From Prorocentrum cordatum (lineage: Eukaryota; Sar; Dinophyceae; Prorocentrales; Prorocentraceae), in NCBI GenBank assembly GCA_963575745.1, contig CAUYUJ010014612.1, forward strand, positions 326,067 to 390,066: DNA of 64,000 nucleotides. Direction: 5' to 3'. Made by a program: the position numbers and the translations under genes. The notes under the pieces were generated by a model. It made no database searches. It was not told the origin of the DNA and worked only from the letters and a program-made list of their open reading frames with translations. Below, piece after piece: positions 20,221-31,030 of the stretch; position 1 is the stretch's first letter, and every line of letters starts with the position of its first letter.

Positions 20221-20454
20221 CCCAGAGCCACGAGGCTTCGGGTTAGGGTCGGGTCGACCAACCCCTAGCCTCCCCTTTAGCTAGGTGATGGTCCTCCTCC
20301 TCCTCCACCTCCTCCTCCTCTTCATCCTCCTCCTCCTCCTTCTCGGGTCGCCTACGGCCCCGGGGGAACCGTGCACCCCGAAGGAGCGGGAGAAGCAGAC
20401 GAACAAGGAGCTTGCGGAGAAGCGCGCGGAGGCCCCGGTGGGAGGCTGTCGACT

Positions 20455-20648
20455 CGGGCCGGACGAAAGGGTAGGATAAGGAAAGGAGAGGGTACGAAAC
20501 TTGCTGCGTGCAGCTGGTTTCGGCCTCGCCGCCACACCCATTTCTTGATACATGGGCGCCTCCCGGCGGCATGAGGAGTTAGGAAAATCAGCTACGTGAG
20601 CTGATTTTTGACCCGACCCTTTGCTGTCCTACCCTCTCGCCAAACCCG
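20455..20648. mobile_element. MITE family A, copy 1 (194 bp)
   Basis: 194 bp bounded by CGGGCCGGACGAAAGGGTAG and an imperfect inverted copy (GGTAGGACAGCAAAGGG on the reverse strand). The inside shares CAGCTACGTGAGCTGATT and GATACATGGGCGCCTCC with the 194-bp copy at 35174. ACT flanks both ends (20452-20454 and 20648-20650), a possible 3-bp target duplication. It has no coding capacity. A partial relative (CAGCTGCGTGAACTGATTCT) lies at about 20733. Confidence 0.75.
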
Positions 20649-21084
20649 ACTTAAATTACTAGCCGGCTAGGCAGCTCTATGCGTGTTCCAAGCTTGGCCC
20701 CCGCGCCAAGCGGGCGCGAGGGAGAGGGAAACCAGCTGCGTGAACTGATTCTCGACCCTAGCCCAAGACGAGCCCGAGGCGGCCCAGGCGGGCTTCTGGA
20801 CGACCCAAGCGCGAGCATCCCCGCATGGGACCGCAGCCCCGTCCGTCTTCCGGCAAAAACCTGGCCGGTTCTGGGCCGTTTTGGGCCCCGCTTGGGGGCC
20901 TAAGTTGAGCCCGGGATCGTCCAAAATTGGCTCCTGAGCGTGTGTCGAAGTGTACGCTGAAAGATGCCCCAGACGAGCCCGGAAGTCAGCCAGAAGAGGC
21001 GTCCGGGCGATCCCCAGCGAGGCGAAAATCACAAAAAGACTTGTGTTTTGCTATAGTTTGCAGGTTTCCAGTCTGTGCGCGTGG

Positions 21085-21545
21085 TTGAGCCCAAGAGGCG
21101 TTCTTGAGGGCCCCAGGAGTTGATTTTGGAGCCCAAGTGGGGCCCCGAAGGAGCCAAAATTGAGCCCAAATGTGCCCGAAAAGTGTGTTGGAGGCGGTGT
21201 GAAAATCGAACTCGTCTTGGACGCCGTTTGGAAGCCGTCTTGGGGCCGGAAAAGGGGATTGAGCGCAGCCAGGCGGCGGAATGGCGGAGGCGTCCGGGGG
21301 GGAAAAGAGGGGGGGGGGGGGGCAAAGCTCTGGAAGGAGCCTTCGTAGTTAAATCTCACACGCCCCTCTGCCCGGTGGGCGGGCGGATTTGATCGCTTCG
21401 CTCATTCCGCCGGCCCTGGAGCTCTATTTGGGACCTCTTGGGGCCGTTTTGGGGGCCTCTTGGGGGCTTCTTGGGAGCGTCTTGGGGCTCCTTGACGGCG
21501 TCTTGGGCTCCCCTGGGGCCTCTTAGGGGGCTCTTGGGGGCCCCT
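21085..21545. repeat. CTTGGGGC-type dispersed repeat
   Basis: Repeated CTCTTGGGG / CTTGGGGGC words, the same family as at 310-840 and 3918-4375. No gene seen. Confidence 0.6.
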
Positions 21546-21784
21546 TGGGCGGGATGGGGGGTAGTCGATTGCAGCCACCCCCTCGGAGGCCACGATCCTC
21601 GTGAGGGGTGGCGAAACAATCGCTTCTTCTCTGGGGATCACCTGGGGCCCGGCCGGGACCCGGCCGGGGGTCAGCCGGGGTACTTTTCGTCCGGGGGCCC
21701 CCAGGGGCCGCCCCGCGCGCGCGAATCAGAAATATTGTTAAGTATTTACCGGAGATCTTAGCACGCCTTTGGCCCGTTGGGCCG

Positions 21785-21995
21785 GCGAATTCTTGGCCGC
21801 CGAAGGCGCAAGCTATGGCGCAACCGATATGAGATGACTTTATTCTCGGCCGCCGAGGGCGCAAGCTATGGCGCAACCGATAGGGGGCGGTTGTATTTTC
21901 AGCAGCCGAGGGCGCAACCTATGGCGCAACCGACAGGAGAGAATTCTATTTTCTGCCGCCTCGGGCGCAATCCATGGCGCAACCTAGGGAGCAAC
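21785..21995 (+). repeat. ~57-bp minisatellite, four copies
   Basis: Four diverged copies of GCCGAGGGCGCAAGCTATGG followed by CGCAACCGAT, at about 21796, 21852, 21907 and 21957. The sequence between copies varies more. 22050-22255 after it is a GAGGAG-rich tract encoding poly-acid, not counted as a gene. Confidence 0.75.
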
Positions 21996-22477
21996 CTATG
22001 GCCTCTGCCACCGACCCCAGAGAAAGCCGCAAGCGGGCCAGCGAGGGCGTCAAGGACCGAGGTGCCAGGAGAAGGAGGATGAGCAGGGGGAGGAAGAGGA
22101 GAAATGACGACGATTCCCTAGACGCGGACGACGAGGAGAAGCTGGAGCAGGAGAAAGACGAGGAAGACGAGGAGGAGGAGGAGGACGAGGAGGAGGAGGA
22201 GGAGGAGGACGACGACGACCAGGATGTGGAGGAGGACGGGGAGGAAAACGAGTAGTACGAGGACGAAGTGTGGGCATTCGAATGCGTGCGGGGCTACGCC
22301 CGATGTATGCTCGTCCTTTGCGCTGGCGGTGGGGCCCAAGCGGCGAGCTGTGTGATTGTTGTAGTGCGGGGGCAGCAAACCAGTCTGAGGCTTAATATTT
22401 CCGCTTGTAAAAGAGGGTGCGGTCCCCGGGAAGGGCAGTTAAATTGAAAAACGCTTGGTGCGCCAGAGGGGGGATCA

Positions 22478-23207
22478 AAATGATACCGGAGAAACACCCA
22501 AATCATGATCTTTTTACGGCTATAGGGCTATAAGGCTCTGGGGCTATAGGGGTAAAGGGCTAAAGGGCTAGAGGGCTACAGGGCTATGAGGCTATGGGCT
22601 ATAGGGCCATAGGACTATAAGGCTATAGGGCTATAGGGCTATATGGCTATAGGGCTATAGGGCTATAGGGCAATAGGACTACTGTATAAGGCTATAGGGC
22701 TATAAGGCTATAGGGCTATAGGGCTACGGGCACCCGGGCACCCGTGCACCCGGGCTTACGGGCACCCGCATTCCTGGCACCCGGGCGTGCCGCCGAAGTC
22801 GGCGCCCCACCACATCTAACCATATGAATCCAGTAAAACCTTTACAGAGGCAAGCTCTGATAGGGGAAATACGTAATCAATGACACCGGAGAAAAGCCCC
22901 ATTCAGAATATGTTTAGGGTTAGAGGGCTATATGGCTATAGAGCTATAAGGCTCTGGGGCTAGAGGGCTGTCGGACTATAGGGCTATAAGGTTCTGGGGC
23001 TATATAGGGCTATTAGGGCTATATAAGGCTATATAAGGCTAAAGGGCTATAAGGCTATAGGGCTATAAGGCTAGAGGACTATAGGGCGCCCGGGCACCCG
23101 GGCACCCGGGCACCTGGGCGTGCTTGCGAAATCGGCGTCCGACCTCACCTAACAATATGAATCCGCTAGGACCCCTACAGAGGCAAGCTCTGATTGGGGA
23201 ATTTGAG
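22478..23207 (+). repeat. Duplicated block of GGGCTATA minisatellite
   Basis: Two tandem copies (about 22478-22870 and 22876-23207). Each begins with a GA.ACCGGAGAAA segment, runs through GGGCTATAAGGCTATAGGGC repeats, then a CACCCGGG run, and ends with AACC/AACA-ATATGAATCC..CAGAGGCAAGCTCTGAT. Minisatellite and flanks were therefore duplicated together. No gene seen. Confidence 0.8.
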
Positions 23208-24420
23208 TGAGAATTTCGCATCATCCAACCATCAGGTACTAACATGAGTACCCCGAGCCCTCGATACCCGTCCTCTTCGTATTCGATCATGTTCCCCTTG
23301 GGGTCATCTCTTCCTTACTGGCCACGTGTGATTGGCGCAGCCGTGGGCAGTCCCTAAAACAGGAAGAGGAGGGAGACGGGCACGTACATATAGCGAGCAG
23401 GAAAGGAGTGCAGGAAGGGAGGCCACGAAGGGCATCGAGGGGGACACGACGGCAGCGATGGGGCCGCGAAAGGCGACCGCGGAACAACCAAGAGCAGTGA
23501 CAGGCACCGAAAGCAGGCGAAAGACAGCGAGGGGCGACTGCCGTCCCCCGTGAGCGTGTCGGGCGGGCGGACCCAGACAGACCGGTAGAGCGGGCGGGTC
23601 GTTGAAGCGCGAGTCTTGTGTGAATTGCCAGAAAGACTCTAGCAATGACGCGATTCCCGAATAAATCGTGAGAGTGTCTGGTGTAGCGAGGGCGTGCTTC
23701 CTGAGTGTCGAGGGCACTGCGTCTGTATACATCGTTCCAAAATCCAGCGCGACAGCGCCTTTACACACATTGCAAAATATTCCGAGCCACAGCGAGGCAG
23801 TCTCATGCGGGATCCCTTTTTTGTTGTAGTCGCGGGGCCAATACACGAGTCTGACACCCAAGATTCTCCCAGGTAAAAGAGGTGCGAGCCCCGAGATGGC
23901 TTCCCAGCAACTATGTTACAGGAGGGTGGATCATCGTCATTCTTTATCTAAGACCATGAGTGTTCTGTGCAGTGTGGCTAGAGCATCGCAGGGCCATCCG
24001 CACAAGAGCCCATTCAGTGGAATAGTTAGATAGTCCATTGGCACGCAGGCTCCTGCAGCCCATTCTGGTAAAGGGCCGGCTTCATATTCGTTGTTCCCTT
24101 GTACTCTTCACAGGATTTGCTAGTCGATTGCTGCACTTGATGGGCAGATGCATCACGAGGGATTCGCTGCCTTCTCGCGTTCGCTCCCTTTCAAAGGTAA
24201 TTTGTCTCACGTCCAGCCGGCCAGTGCTCAGTATTCCTCTGCGTCCCATGCGATCAGCCTTTGGGAGGCCGAGCGCATCAACGCTGAGTTCTCGGAGGCC
24301 TGCCAGAGCGAGGAGCAGTTGATTGCAAAGTACAACGAGGGGCTGGACGAAACGTTCAAGAGGCGGTGCTGTGCGAATGCATTAATCCGAAAGCCCTTAT
24401 AACGGCGACGAGGCGACGAT
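23208..24420. other. Unassigned region with two possible exon fragments
   Basis: No recognisable gene. A minus-strand frame at about 23580-23861 (GVRLVYWPRDYNKKGIPHET, GIFCNVCKGAVALDF) and a plus-strand frame at about 24210-24402 (SLWEAERINAEFSEACQSEE..) have ordinary protein-like composition, unlike the repeats around them. Either could be an exon of a decayed gene. I cannot assign a family. Confidence 0.3.
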
Positions 24421-24422
24421 CG

Positions 24423-24480
24423 AAAGCAGTGCCCCGGCACTGCTTTGAACGCGTTCAAAGCAGTGCCCCGGCACTGCTTT
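24423..24480. repeat. Compound palindrome, left copy
   Basis: Two hairpins AAAGCAGTGCC-CC-GGCACTGCTTT joined by GAACGCGTTC; the whole 58 bp is an inverted repeat centred at 24451/24452. The same 11-bp arms make up the larger palindrome at 32543-32669. An ATGATG-rich run (about 24486-24532) follows. Confidence 0.9.
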
Positions 24481-24601
24481 GAACGTATGATATGATGATA
24501 TGATGATGATTATGATTGATGATGATGATGATTTTTCCAGCGTACACTGTCCGCAACTGCGGCAATCAACATCATGCTCCACTTGCCCGCAACTGCGGCC
24601 A

Positions 24602-26677
24602 TCACCAACGCTGCCCCTCGAAGCTCCGCGGAGGGCGCTCGGCAGGTCGCCCGCTCGAGCCCCACTCGACTTCACGCTGAGGAGGCGAGCCCTCAGGGGC
24701 ATTGTCCGCAACTGCGGCATGATCAGAGGGCCACCACTGCGCGCCATCAGCGCCCCATTCGCTCGAGCTCCAGTCCCACCAGGACCAGCCCTGCCATCTC
24801 GTGGCGGGACTGCGCGCCTCCCATGCGCCGCTGCCGCTGGCGTCCCAGGACCCAGCCGCCACTGCGGCACAAGAAGGGGTCGCATCGTCGCCGTTGGCAG
24901 CTTGCGGCGGTGGCGTGTTCCCAGCTCGCTCAGCCCCAGCGTCTCTCCCCGCAACTGCGGTTCCCATCTGGGGTCGGACGCCCTTCCCCGCAACTGCGGT
25001 GTCCGCGTAGCTGCCCTTCTTGCCGCCCTTCTTGCCGCCCTTCCTGCCGCCCTTCCTGCGTTCCAACCTCGCGGCGAGTCTTTCAGGTGACCTGCGGCAC
25101 GTATTGTGCGTGAAAGCCACCAGAGGGAAGTGCGCTCCGTGCCTCGCCCTGCCGAAGGCGCCATGCCATATCTTGTCGTCGAGGTTGCCCTGCTTCACTC
25201 TGAAGGGATGGCGCACCCAATCGTCGCGTTCCCTGCGCGCCATCCTTTGCTCGAACTCCGCAACTGCGGTCAAGGATTCGCCAGATGGCGTCAGGAAGGC
25301 GCGCATCTTGTTTTCAACGGGCTCAGCCTTGGGCACGTAAGTCTGAAGCATCTTCCCAGGGCCATTCGTGTAGTCGAAGACAGGGAAAGACGGATCATGC
25401 TGGGTCGTCAAGAATCCGCCCTCACGGTCGTGCAGAACACTCAGGCCATGGTGAAGCTTGTACTGCCCAGGACAGTTTATGAACAAAATCGCCATGCTGT
25501 CTGCCCTGGGCTGGCCGCCTGCTGTCTTCCAGGGGGTCCACGCGGCGACGTCCACAGTCAGGCCGCAATTGCGGCACCAGGACACAAGCTGGAACATGCA
25601 CATGTTGAAGTCCCCCATGCAGACCTTCACGTCCCATTCCCTGACGTAGGCGACGAACCAGTTGTAGAACTCATGGAGCTTCGTGACGCCCCAGTCTTGG
25701 TTGGCCAAGCTGTGGTGGACGTGCACCGCCATGACGTTGAAGGAGCCCCCCAAATGGGTCACGGCCTGGTCCAGGTGGACGCGCACCACCATCGCCCTGG
25801 AGTACTTGTTGTGCAGCTTTGGCGCAGGAGCCTCCGCAACTGCGGACTGTTTCTTCTTCTTCTTCGTTTTGGACTTCTCCTGCTTGTGGAAGAGTCTCGC
25901 AAAGTCTACGTGTTCAATGTGGCCGCCACTGCGGTCCCTCATGCCAACAAGGAGGGTCCCTGATGGCTCGCCGCCCTTAACGCACAGGTAGTTGTATTGA
26001 GTCCGACTCCGAAACCTATCGTCCGCAACTGCGGCTGCACTGTCCCTCGCGTCGTGCTCCCCACTGAGTACCGCGCAGGTCTCGTCGTCGCACTCGCAGA
26101 GGGCGATGATCTGGGCAGGGTTCGCGCGGAGCTGCGCCCACTCGTCCGCGCGTTGCGTGGGTCTAGCTGCAGTCCCTCCGAAGTTGGCCACGTAGAAGCC
26201 GACCCGTCCCGCTTCGAACTCCGTTTTCTCCTCCCATGCGTCGACAAGAGCTCTTTGTTTTTCCGACAGATTGCTTGTCTCGATGATGGGCACCCGTTTC
26301 CAGGGTCTCCGCGACGACAACACTCTCGGCATGTAGGAGTCATGTGCTGCCGCAACTGCGGCTCCCGCACCTCCCCGGGACTCAGCCTCGTCAGCGGAGG
26401 CAGCCGAGGACGCGACGGTGCTGTCGCCATCTTGCGTCCGCTGGTCGTCGTCATCATCCGCAACTGCGGCTTCCTCGTCTTTGCCTCCCTCCTCCTCCTC
26501 AGCGTTGTGGATGAACACCGTTCTGGCGAATCGAGGTCCACGGTCCATACTCCCTGAGGATGCGCTCGGGCGCGCGGGCGGCCACATGCTTGCGTCTTCG
26601 CGTGCGCCACCTCGAGCCACGGTGGCTACGGAAATGGATCGTGAATGGGCATGGGGTCGGATGGAGGGAGGAGACAA
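24602..26677 (-). CDS. Endonuclease/exonuclease/phosphatase (EEP)-like protein
   Basis: Up to 691 aa. The start at 26677 is uncertain; a later Met (MDRGPRFARTVFIHNAEE, about 26548) is possible. After an acidic Ala-rich N-terminus, residues ~160-460 show EEP-like signatures: VGFYVANFGGT, PAQIIALCECDD (Glu of the metal site), VMAVHVHHSLAN and VKVCMGDFNM (the GDFN motif). TQHDPSF may be the terminal His region. The canonical SDH ending is not clear, so activity is uncertain. The C-terminus is Lys/Gly-rich (GGRKGGKKGGKKG) then Trp/Ser-rich. About eleven 12-bp palindromes lie in the gene. It starts only 36 bp after the OTU/DDE gene on the same strand. It may be a nicking or repair partner of the transposase (inference). 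Confidence 0.65.
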   Translation of the reverse strand: MSPPSIRPHAHSRSISVATVARGGAREDASMWPPARPSASSGSMDRGPRFARTVFIHNAEEEEGGKDEEAAVADDDDDQRTQDGDSTVASSAASADEAESRGGAGAAVAAAHDSYMPRVLSSRRPWKRVPIIETSNLSEKQRALVDAWEEKTEFEAGRVGFYVANFGGTAARPTQRADEWAQLRANPAQIIALCECDDETCAVLSGEHDARDSAAAVADDRFRSRTQYNYLCVKGGEPSGTLLVGMRDRSGGHIEHVDFARLFHKQEKSKTKKKKKQSAVAEAPAPKLHNKYSRAMVVRVHLDQAVTHLGGSFNVMAVHVHHSLANQDWGVTKLHEFYNWFVAYVREWDVKVCMGDFNMCMFQLVSWCRNCGLTVDVAAWTPWKTAGGQPRADSMAILFINCPGQYKLHHGLSVLHDREGGFLTTQHDPSFPVFDYTNGPGKMLQTYVPKAEPVENKMRAFLTPSGESLTAVAEFEQRMARRERDDWVRHPFRVKQGNLDDKIWHGAFGRARHGAHFPLVAFTHNTCRRSPERLAARLERRKGGRKGGKKGGKKGSYADTAVAGKGVRPQMGTAVAGRDAGAERAGNTPPPQAANGDDATPSCAAVAAGSWDASGSGAWEARSPATRWQGWSWWDWSSSEWGADGAQWWPSDHAAVADNAPEGSPPQREVEWGSSGRPAERPPRSFEGQRW

Positions 26678-26713
26678 AGAGGATTCGAGGAGTGGCAGAA
26701 GGAGGGCGAGGAC

Positions 26714-29700
26714 TCAAAGGAACCGAAAGAACAACAAATGGACTGGCGGAGAAGCAGAAGGAGGGCGACGATTGCAAGGGACTGTGAAAGGATTATTTTC
26801 ACAGCAGCAGGAAGACCGCAACTGCGGTTTTGCCTCATCTCCTGCCCGCGCGGGAGCCGCTTGGAAAAACAACTTCCCTCTGGACTTCCTGTGGGTCCGC
26901 AACTGCGGCCTGCATCGCGCTAGGGCTGGGATTACCAGCGCCATTTGCCCTCCCAGGGTTCTCACTGTTTCCGAATGCACGAACTGCGACAGCGCCGAAC
27001 GGTTCCCAGACGCCGCGTCGTTCGCGACTTTTTGCAGCCACCCAGCAAACGTGAGCGGCCATTGCTCCTTGTGCTGCTTGCACATCTCCTCGTCCCAATG
27101 CGTCTTGAACCATGCCCACTCCCCCCTCTGCTCGTCTGAGAGGACGCCTTTTCCGCGAGCCAGGCGATCCAGAGCTGCCATCCTGTTTTTCTTGATCTTG
27201 AACTCCTCGGGATTCCACTGCGCTAGGGCGTGTTTGTTAGCCAAAGCCGTTTCCACCGCAACTGCGGCCTCCTTCTTTGCCCTCAAGGCGGCCTCGGCCT
27301 CTCGAATCTGCTTCTTGAGATCGTGCAACGCCTTCGTCCTGTCGTTCGCTTCCAGAGCCAGGCGCCGCTTTTTCGCCACCACTGCGGCTTCGTGGTCTCG
27401 CTGGGCAGTCAACGCTCGTAGGACCTCGTTGTCCTCCCGCGCCAGCTCTCTCAACCGCTTCTTTTGTTTGTGTCGTTGCTGTCGGCAATCCTGCGCTAGT
27501 TTCTCCATGCCCACTTGGCGCAGCATATCTTCCGCCTCGCGGAGCGTTTCTGCCAAGGACGTCGCCACTGCCACCTGCTCGGCCGCCTCTGCGTCGACCA
27601 CGCAGTCCATGGATACCGAGGATCCTTGAGGCCCAGGTGCCGCAACTGCGGCATCGCACTGTTCCGCAAGAGCCTCGGCCCACGAGGCCTCCTCTTGCTC
27701 TTCGTCCTCCTCGTGCTCCTCGTGCACCTCCTCCTCCTCCTCCTCCCCGCCCTCCTCATCGCCCTCCTCGTGGCCTGGCTCCTGGCCTAGCGCTTCGTCG
27801 CCGAGCTTCTCCAACACGGAATCTGTGGCGTCGTGTTTCTCGTATTCGTGTATGAGACGCAGCACGTCATTGTAGGACCATTTCAAACGTTTCTGCTCGC
27901 ATTCTTCCCTCACCTCCGCGACTGCGGTGTCCACTTTTGCTCGCAGCCCCCCTGCTTCCCAGAGTTCCGCCGCCTCTCGGCAAATCTCGAGATCTCCTGA
28001 CTTGTCGAAGGGCGCTCGAATTCCCACTTTCAGGAAACCTTTCGCGGCGTCCAAGTGCAACTGCACATTCTCCAACACTGACAGCATCAAGTCGGCGCAA
28101 TCGGAACGCCGCAACTGCGGCACGTGCTTCCCCAACGCCATTTGCTGCACCAGCGCTTTGGTCTCGAGGGCAATGTACCGGCGCTTCACGTGCTGGTTCA
28201 AGTCCGTGTCCACGGGCTGCGCAACTGCGGTCGTCCCCCCGCCGTGAATGATCAGCACGTAGCCGCGCTGCCAGGCGAGTCTCCGCACAGCGTCTGCTTT
28301 GTGCGGGGAATGGTCGTCGGCCATGAGGATGCGCCACTTTCCCCGCAACTGCGGGTCGTCGGGCCAGGCCCGCAAGTGCCGCTGCAAGAATGATACAACG
28401 TCGTCTGCGCGGTAGGACCCCTTCTCGGACGTCGCCGTGCTCACCCAAGACGGATAGCCGCGACTGCGGGCATGTGCGGCCAAGCCCTCAGCGATGACAG
28501 ATCCCCCCTTGAACATTAGCTCCGCCGGCGGTGGTCCGCAACTGCGGATGTCCTCCGCGTCGCTCGACACCGTCAGGTTCGCTGTCCACCGAGCCCTGCT
28601 GTCGTCATGCGCCTCGACAAGCGGGACAATGCCACCCTTCACAGCCAAGGTCGGCTTCGAGGCCGACGACGACTCGTTGTGGTGAAAGGGCGACTGGTCC
28701 CAGTTCAGGATGTGCGGGTCGTACCCCAGAAGCTCCTCTGCAGCTGCGCGGACCCTGGCCACGTTCAAGATCATAGTCTCAAAACGAGATTGGAGCAACC
28801 ATTTTGGCACCTTGTACTTGCGGTTCGGCTTCTTCATGCTCAGGCCGTAGGAGCGCCGCCACTTCACCCACCACCGAGGCCGCAACTGCGGCACCATCGG
28901 TTTGCCTCCCCGCTTCATTGTCTCCACGCAGTAGTCCGCGACGAGTTGCTTCGCCTTCGTAACCAGCAGGGATTGGGAGAACCTGGCCAACATCTTGGGC
29001 CTCTCCTCCGCAACTGCGGTTCGCTTGGCCACCGCCTTCCAGTCCACGGAGTACCTCATGTGGGACCACCACTCGTACAGAGCGGCTTCCAGCCATGGAG
29101 CCTTGTTCGGGCGCCCTTGGTTGCCCCGCGCGCGGCGTCGGCCATGCACGCCCGCCGTGCCATGTCCACCTTGTGTGCGCCAGTTTTGAAACCACTTGGA
29201 GACGGCCTGGCGCTGCTGGACGACCCCCATGCCCTTCGGCCACGTGAACCGCCCGCAAAAAGACGCGATTGAATTCCGTGGCAGAACGCCCTCGCCCATC
29301 CAACCACAACTGCGTGCGTGCGCCTCCAGTTCTTTGCAAACCAGTTCGCGGTCTCTGAGCATGTGCGGGCACACGCGCCGCTTCTGTTCCGCAACTTCGG
29401 GTTTTGGGCGTGCGCTGGCCAGTGCGTGCGCCCTGATCTGCTCCTCCTGCAACGCCTCGGGCATAGCCTCAGCCATGGCAAGCAATATACCCATGTCCTG
29501 CACGCCCGTCTGCCACTCTAACGCCGCCATGAGAGCGGGGCGTGGCGCGCTCGCCTCTCTCGGCGCCTCTGCTGGTTCGCCCTCGCCCTCGGAGTCGTGC
29601 AGGACCATGGGTCCAGCAGGGCCGCTGGCCCCGCAACTGCGGTACGCCCGCACCTCCTCCAAGGTTAGTTCCTGCGTGACAACGAGCATGTCGTGCAACC

Positions 29701-31030
29701 ACGGTTCGTCCCAGCGGCGCACCCCGAAATCGTACAGTTCCTCCCGAAGCCATTTGCGCGTCTCGGCATTTTGCGGTTTCTGCAACATCATCGCCATAAG
29801 GTCAATGCCGCAGTTTCCATCGCAAACAGTCCCTAGGACCCATTGTCCCAGAGGACCGTAGAACCTGTTCAACGCGTCCGCCCCCTCAGAGCACACGCCA
29901 CCCACCGCAACTGCGGCCACCCAGTGGCGCACCTCATGGAGAGGGTTCTCGGGAGTCACGGGCCTGAGTTCCACCGTTGTCCATTCCCCGAACAGATCCT
30001 CAGCAGCGGCGAGTACGCACGCCACGCCGTCGACGGCGCATGGCTCAGTGCACTTCTCCTTTGCCCAAGGCATGTAGAAGTCAAGGAGGTCCTTGCGGTT
30101 CTCGCCTTCCCACACGTAAGGTCGACGCCCGAACCGCAAGGCAAACAGCATGAAAGCTGAATACCCTATGTAGGAATTCTCGGACAGAATCTGCCTCAGG
30201 AGAGCCATCACGCGGTCAGGCACCGTCGCCGCCACTGCGGCCTGGATCTTTGGCGCGTCTTCCACAGGTACACCTTTCTCTGGCGCCAGGGGTGGCGCCG
30301 CGACTCGTGGCCGCAAGGCGTCGCCAACAGGCGCCGCAACTCGTGCTGCAGCCTTTGGGTCTGGGCACGGGAAGAATGCGACCTGCGTCTTCGACCAGTT
30401 CTCTGGCAGCGGCCGCGCTGGTGGCAAGCGTGCTGGAAGTGGTGTGTCTTTGTCCGCTTCCACTCCCTCAGGAGCTTCAACCGCAATTGCGGTCTCCTGC
30501 GCAGCAGGCGGGTCTGGTGTTGCGTGCACTTGAGCTGGAGGAGCTGGAGGGACTGCTGCTGCGGGTGCTTCGGGCACAGGGGCTGCTGGAGGTTTGGGTT
30601 CTGCGGGTGCTTCTGGTGCTGGAGCTGCGTGTCCTTCTTGCGCAGGAGCTGCGAGTTCTGCTGGTGTTGCTGGTGCTATGTGTGCAGGGGCCGAGGGAGC
30701 CGCAACTGCGGTGCCGCCTGGAGCCGCAACTGCGGGGGGTGGCGTCGCGCCCGGTCGCCAAGCAGACGGCCGCAAATGAAAGCGAGGCGGCTCAACAAGG
30801 CCGTACTGCGACGCGGGCCACTTCGCTAGGCACGGAAAATCCGCACATGCGTGCACCTTTATCTTCTTGGGGCACGGAACGCCGCTACTGCGGCCCAAGA
30901 TGTTGGCGAGCCCAGTGGTGCCATACTTCGTTTTCCTCGGTGCGCAGCCGCTGTCGTAATGGAGCCACTCCACCTCGAAATGCGTTCCGTCCTCCTCGCC
31001 ATACCATGTCCGCCCCACGGGAACATCCAT
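26714..31030 (-). CDS. OTU-like and DDE transposase fusion protein (1,438 aa)
   Basis: Starts MDVPVGRTWYGEEDG at 31030. Residues ~90-260 are a Pro/Ala linker. Around 400-412 TVCDGNCGIDLMAMML matches the DGNC signature of OTU cysteine proteases; their catalytic His is not obvious. Residues ~640-760 resemble a CENP-B/Tc5-like helical DNA-binding region (VDWKAVAKR, KPNRKYKVPKWLL). A DDE_1/pogo-like catalytic domain follows: LNWDQSPFHHNE (D778), ILMADDHSPH (D905/906), VAQPVDTDLNQHVKRRY (D941). The last ~330 residues hold an acidic Glu-rich block and a long Lys/Arg/Glu coiled coil. More than 20 palindromes are read in all three frames without breaking the frame. It is probably the transposase of an element; the OTU part may protect it or act on ubiquitin (inference). 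Confidence 0.8.
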   Translation of the reverse strand: MDVPVGRTWYGEEDGTHFEVEWLHYDSGCAPRKTKYGTTGLANILGRSSGVPCPKKIKVHACADFPCLAKWPASQYGLVEPPRFHLRPSAWRPGATPPPAVAAPGGTAVAAPSAPAHIAPATPAELAAPAQEGHAAPAPEAPAEPKPPAAPVPEAPAAAVPPAPPAQVHATPDPPAAQETAIAVEAPEGVEADKDTPLPARLPPARPLPENWSKTQVAFFPCPDPKAAARVAAPVGDALRPRVAAPPLAPEKGVPVEDAPKIQAAVAATVPDRVMALLRQILSENSYIGYSAFMLFALRFGRRPYVWEGENRKDLLDFYMPWAKEKCTEPCAVDGVACVLAAAEDLFGEWTTVELRPVTPENPLHEVRHWVAAVAVGGVCSEGADALNRFYGPLGQWVLGTVCDGNCGIDLMAMMLQKPQNAETRKWLREELYDFGVRRWDEPWLHDMLVVTQELTLEEVRAYRSCGASGPAGPMVLHDSEGEGEPAEAPREASAPRPALMAALEWQTGVQDMGILLAMAEAMPEALQEEQIRAHALASARPKPEVAEQKRRVCPHMLRDRELVCKELEAHARSCGWMGEGVLPRNSIASFCGRFTWPKGMGVVQQRQAVSKWFQNWRTQGGHGTAGVHGRRRARGNQGRPNKAPWLEAALYEWWSHMRYSVDWKAVAKRTAVAEERPKMLARFSQSLLVTKAKQLVADYCVETMKRGGKPMVPQLRPRWWVKWRRSYGLSMKKPNRKYKVPKWLLQSRFETMILNVARVRAAAEELLGYDPHILNWDQSPFHHNESSSASKPTLAVKGGIVPLVEAHDDSRARWTANLTVSSDAEDIRSCGPPPAELMFKGGSVIAEGLAAHARSRGYPSWVSTATSEKGSYRADDVVSFLQRHLRAWPDDPQLRGKWRILMADDHSPHKADAVRRLAWQRGYVLIIHGGGTTAVAQPVDTDLNQHVKRRYIALETKALVQQMALGKHVPQLRRSDCADLMLSVLENVQLHLDAAKGFLKVGIRAPFDKSGDLEICREAAELWEAGGLRAKVDTAVAEVREECEQKRLKWSYNDVLRLIHEYEKHDATDSVLEKLGDEALGQEPGHEEGDEEGGEEEEEEVHEEHEEDEEQEEASWAEALAEQCDAAVAAPGPQGSSVSMDCVVDAEAAEQVAVATSLAETLREAEDMLRQVGMEKLAQDCRQQRHKQKKRLRELAREDNEVLRALTAQRDHEAAVVAKKRRLALEANDRTKALHDLKKQIREAEAALRAKKEAAVAVETALANKHALAQWNPEEFKIKKNRMAALDRLARGKGVLSDEQRGEWAWFKTHWDEEMCKQHKEQWPLTFAGWLQKVANDAASGNRSALSQFVHSETVRTLGGQMALVIPALARCRPQLRTHRKSRGKLFFQAAPARAGDEAKPQLRSSCCCENNPFTVPCNRRPPSASPPVHLLFFRFL

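Noticed and set aside
22520-23090. Interstitial telomere reading of the GGGCTATA repeat
   Set aside because: Dinoflagellate telomeres are TTTAGGG-type; the unit here is GGGCTATA with irregular spacing.
26779-26802. CTGTGAAA..TTTTCACAG hairpin near the end of the OTU/DDE gene as a terminator
   Set aside because: Hairpin terminators are not established in dinoflagellate nuclei, and it lies inside the open frame; chance cannot be excluded.
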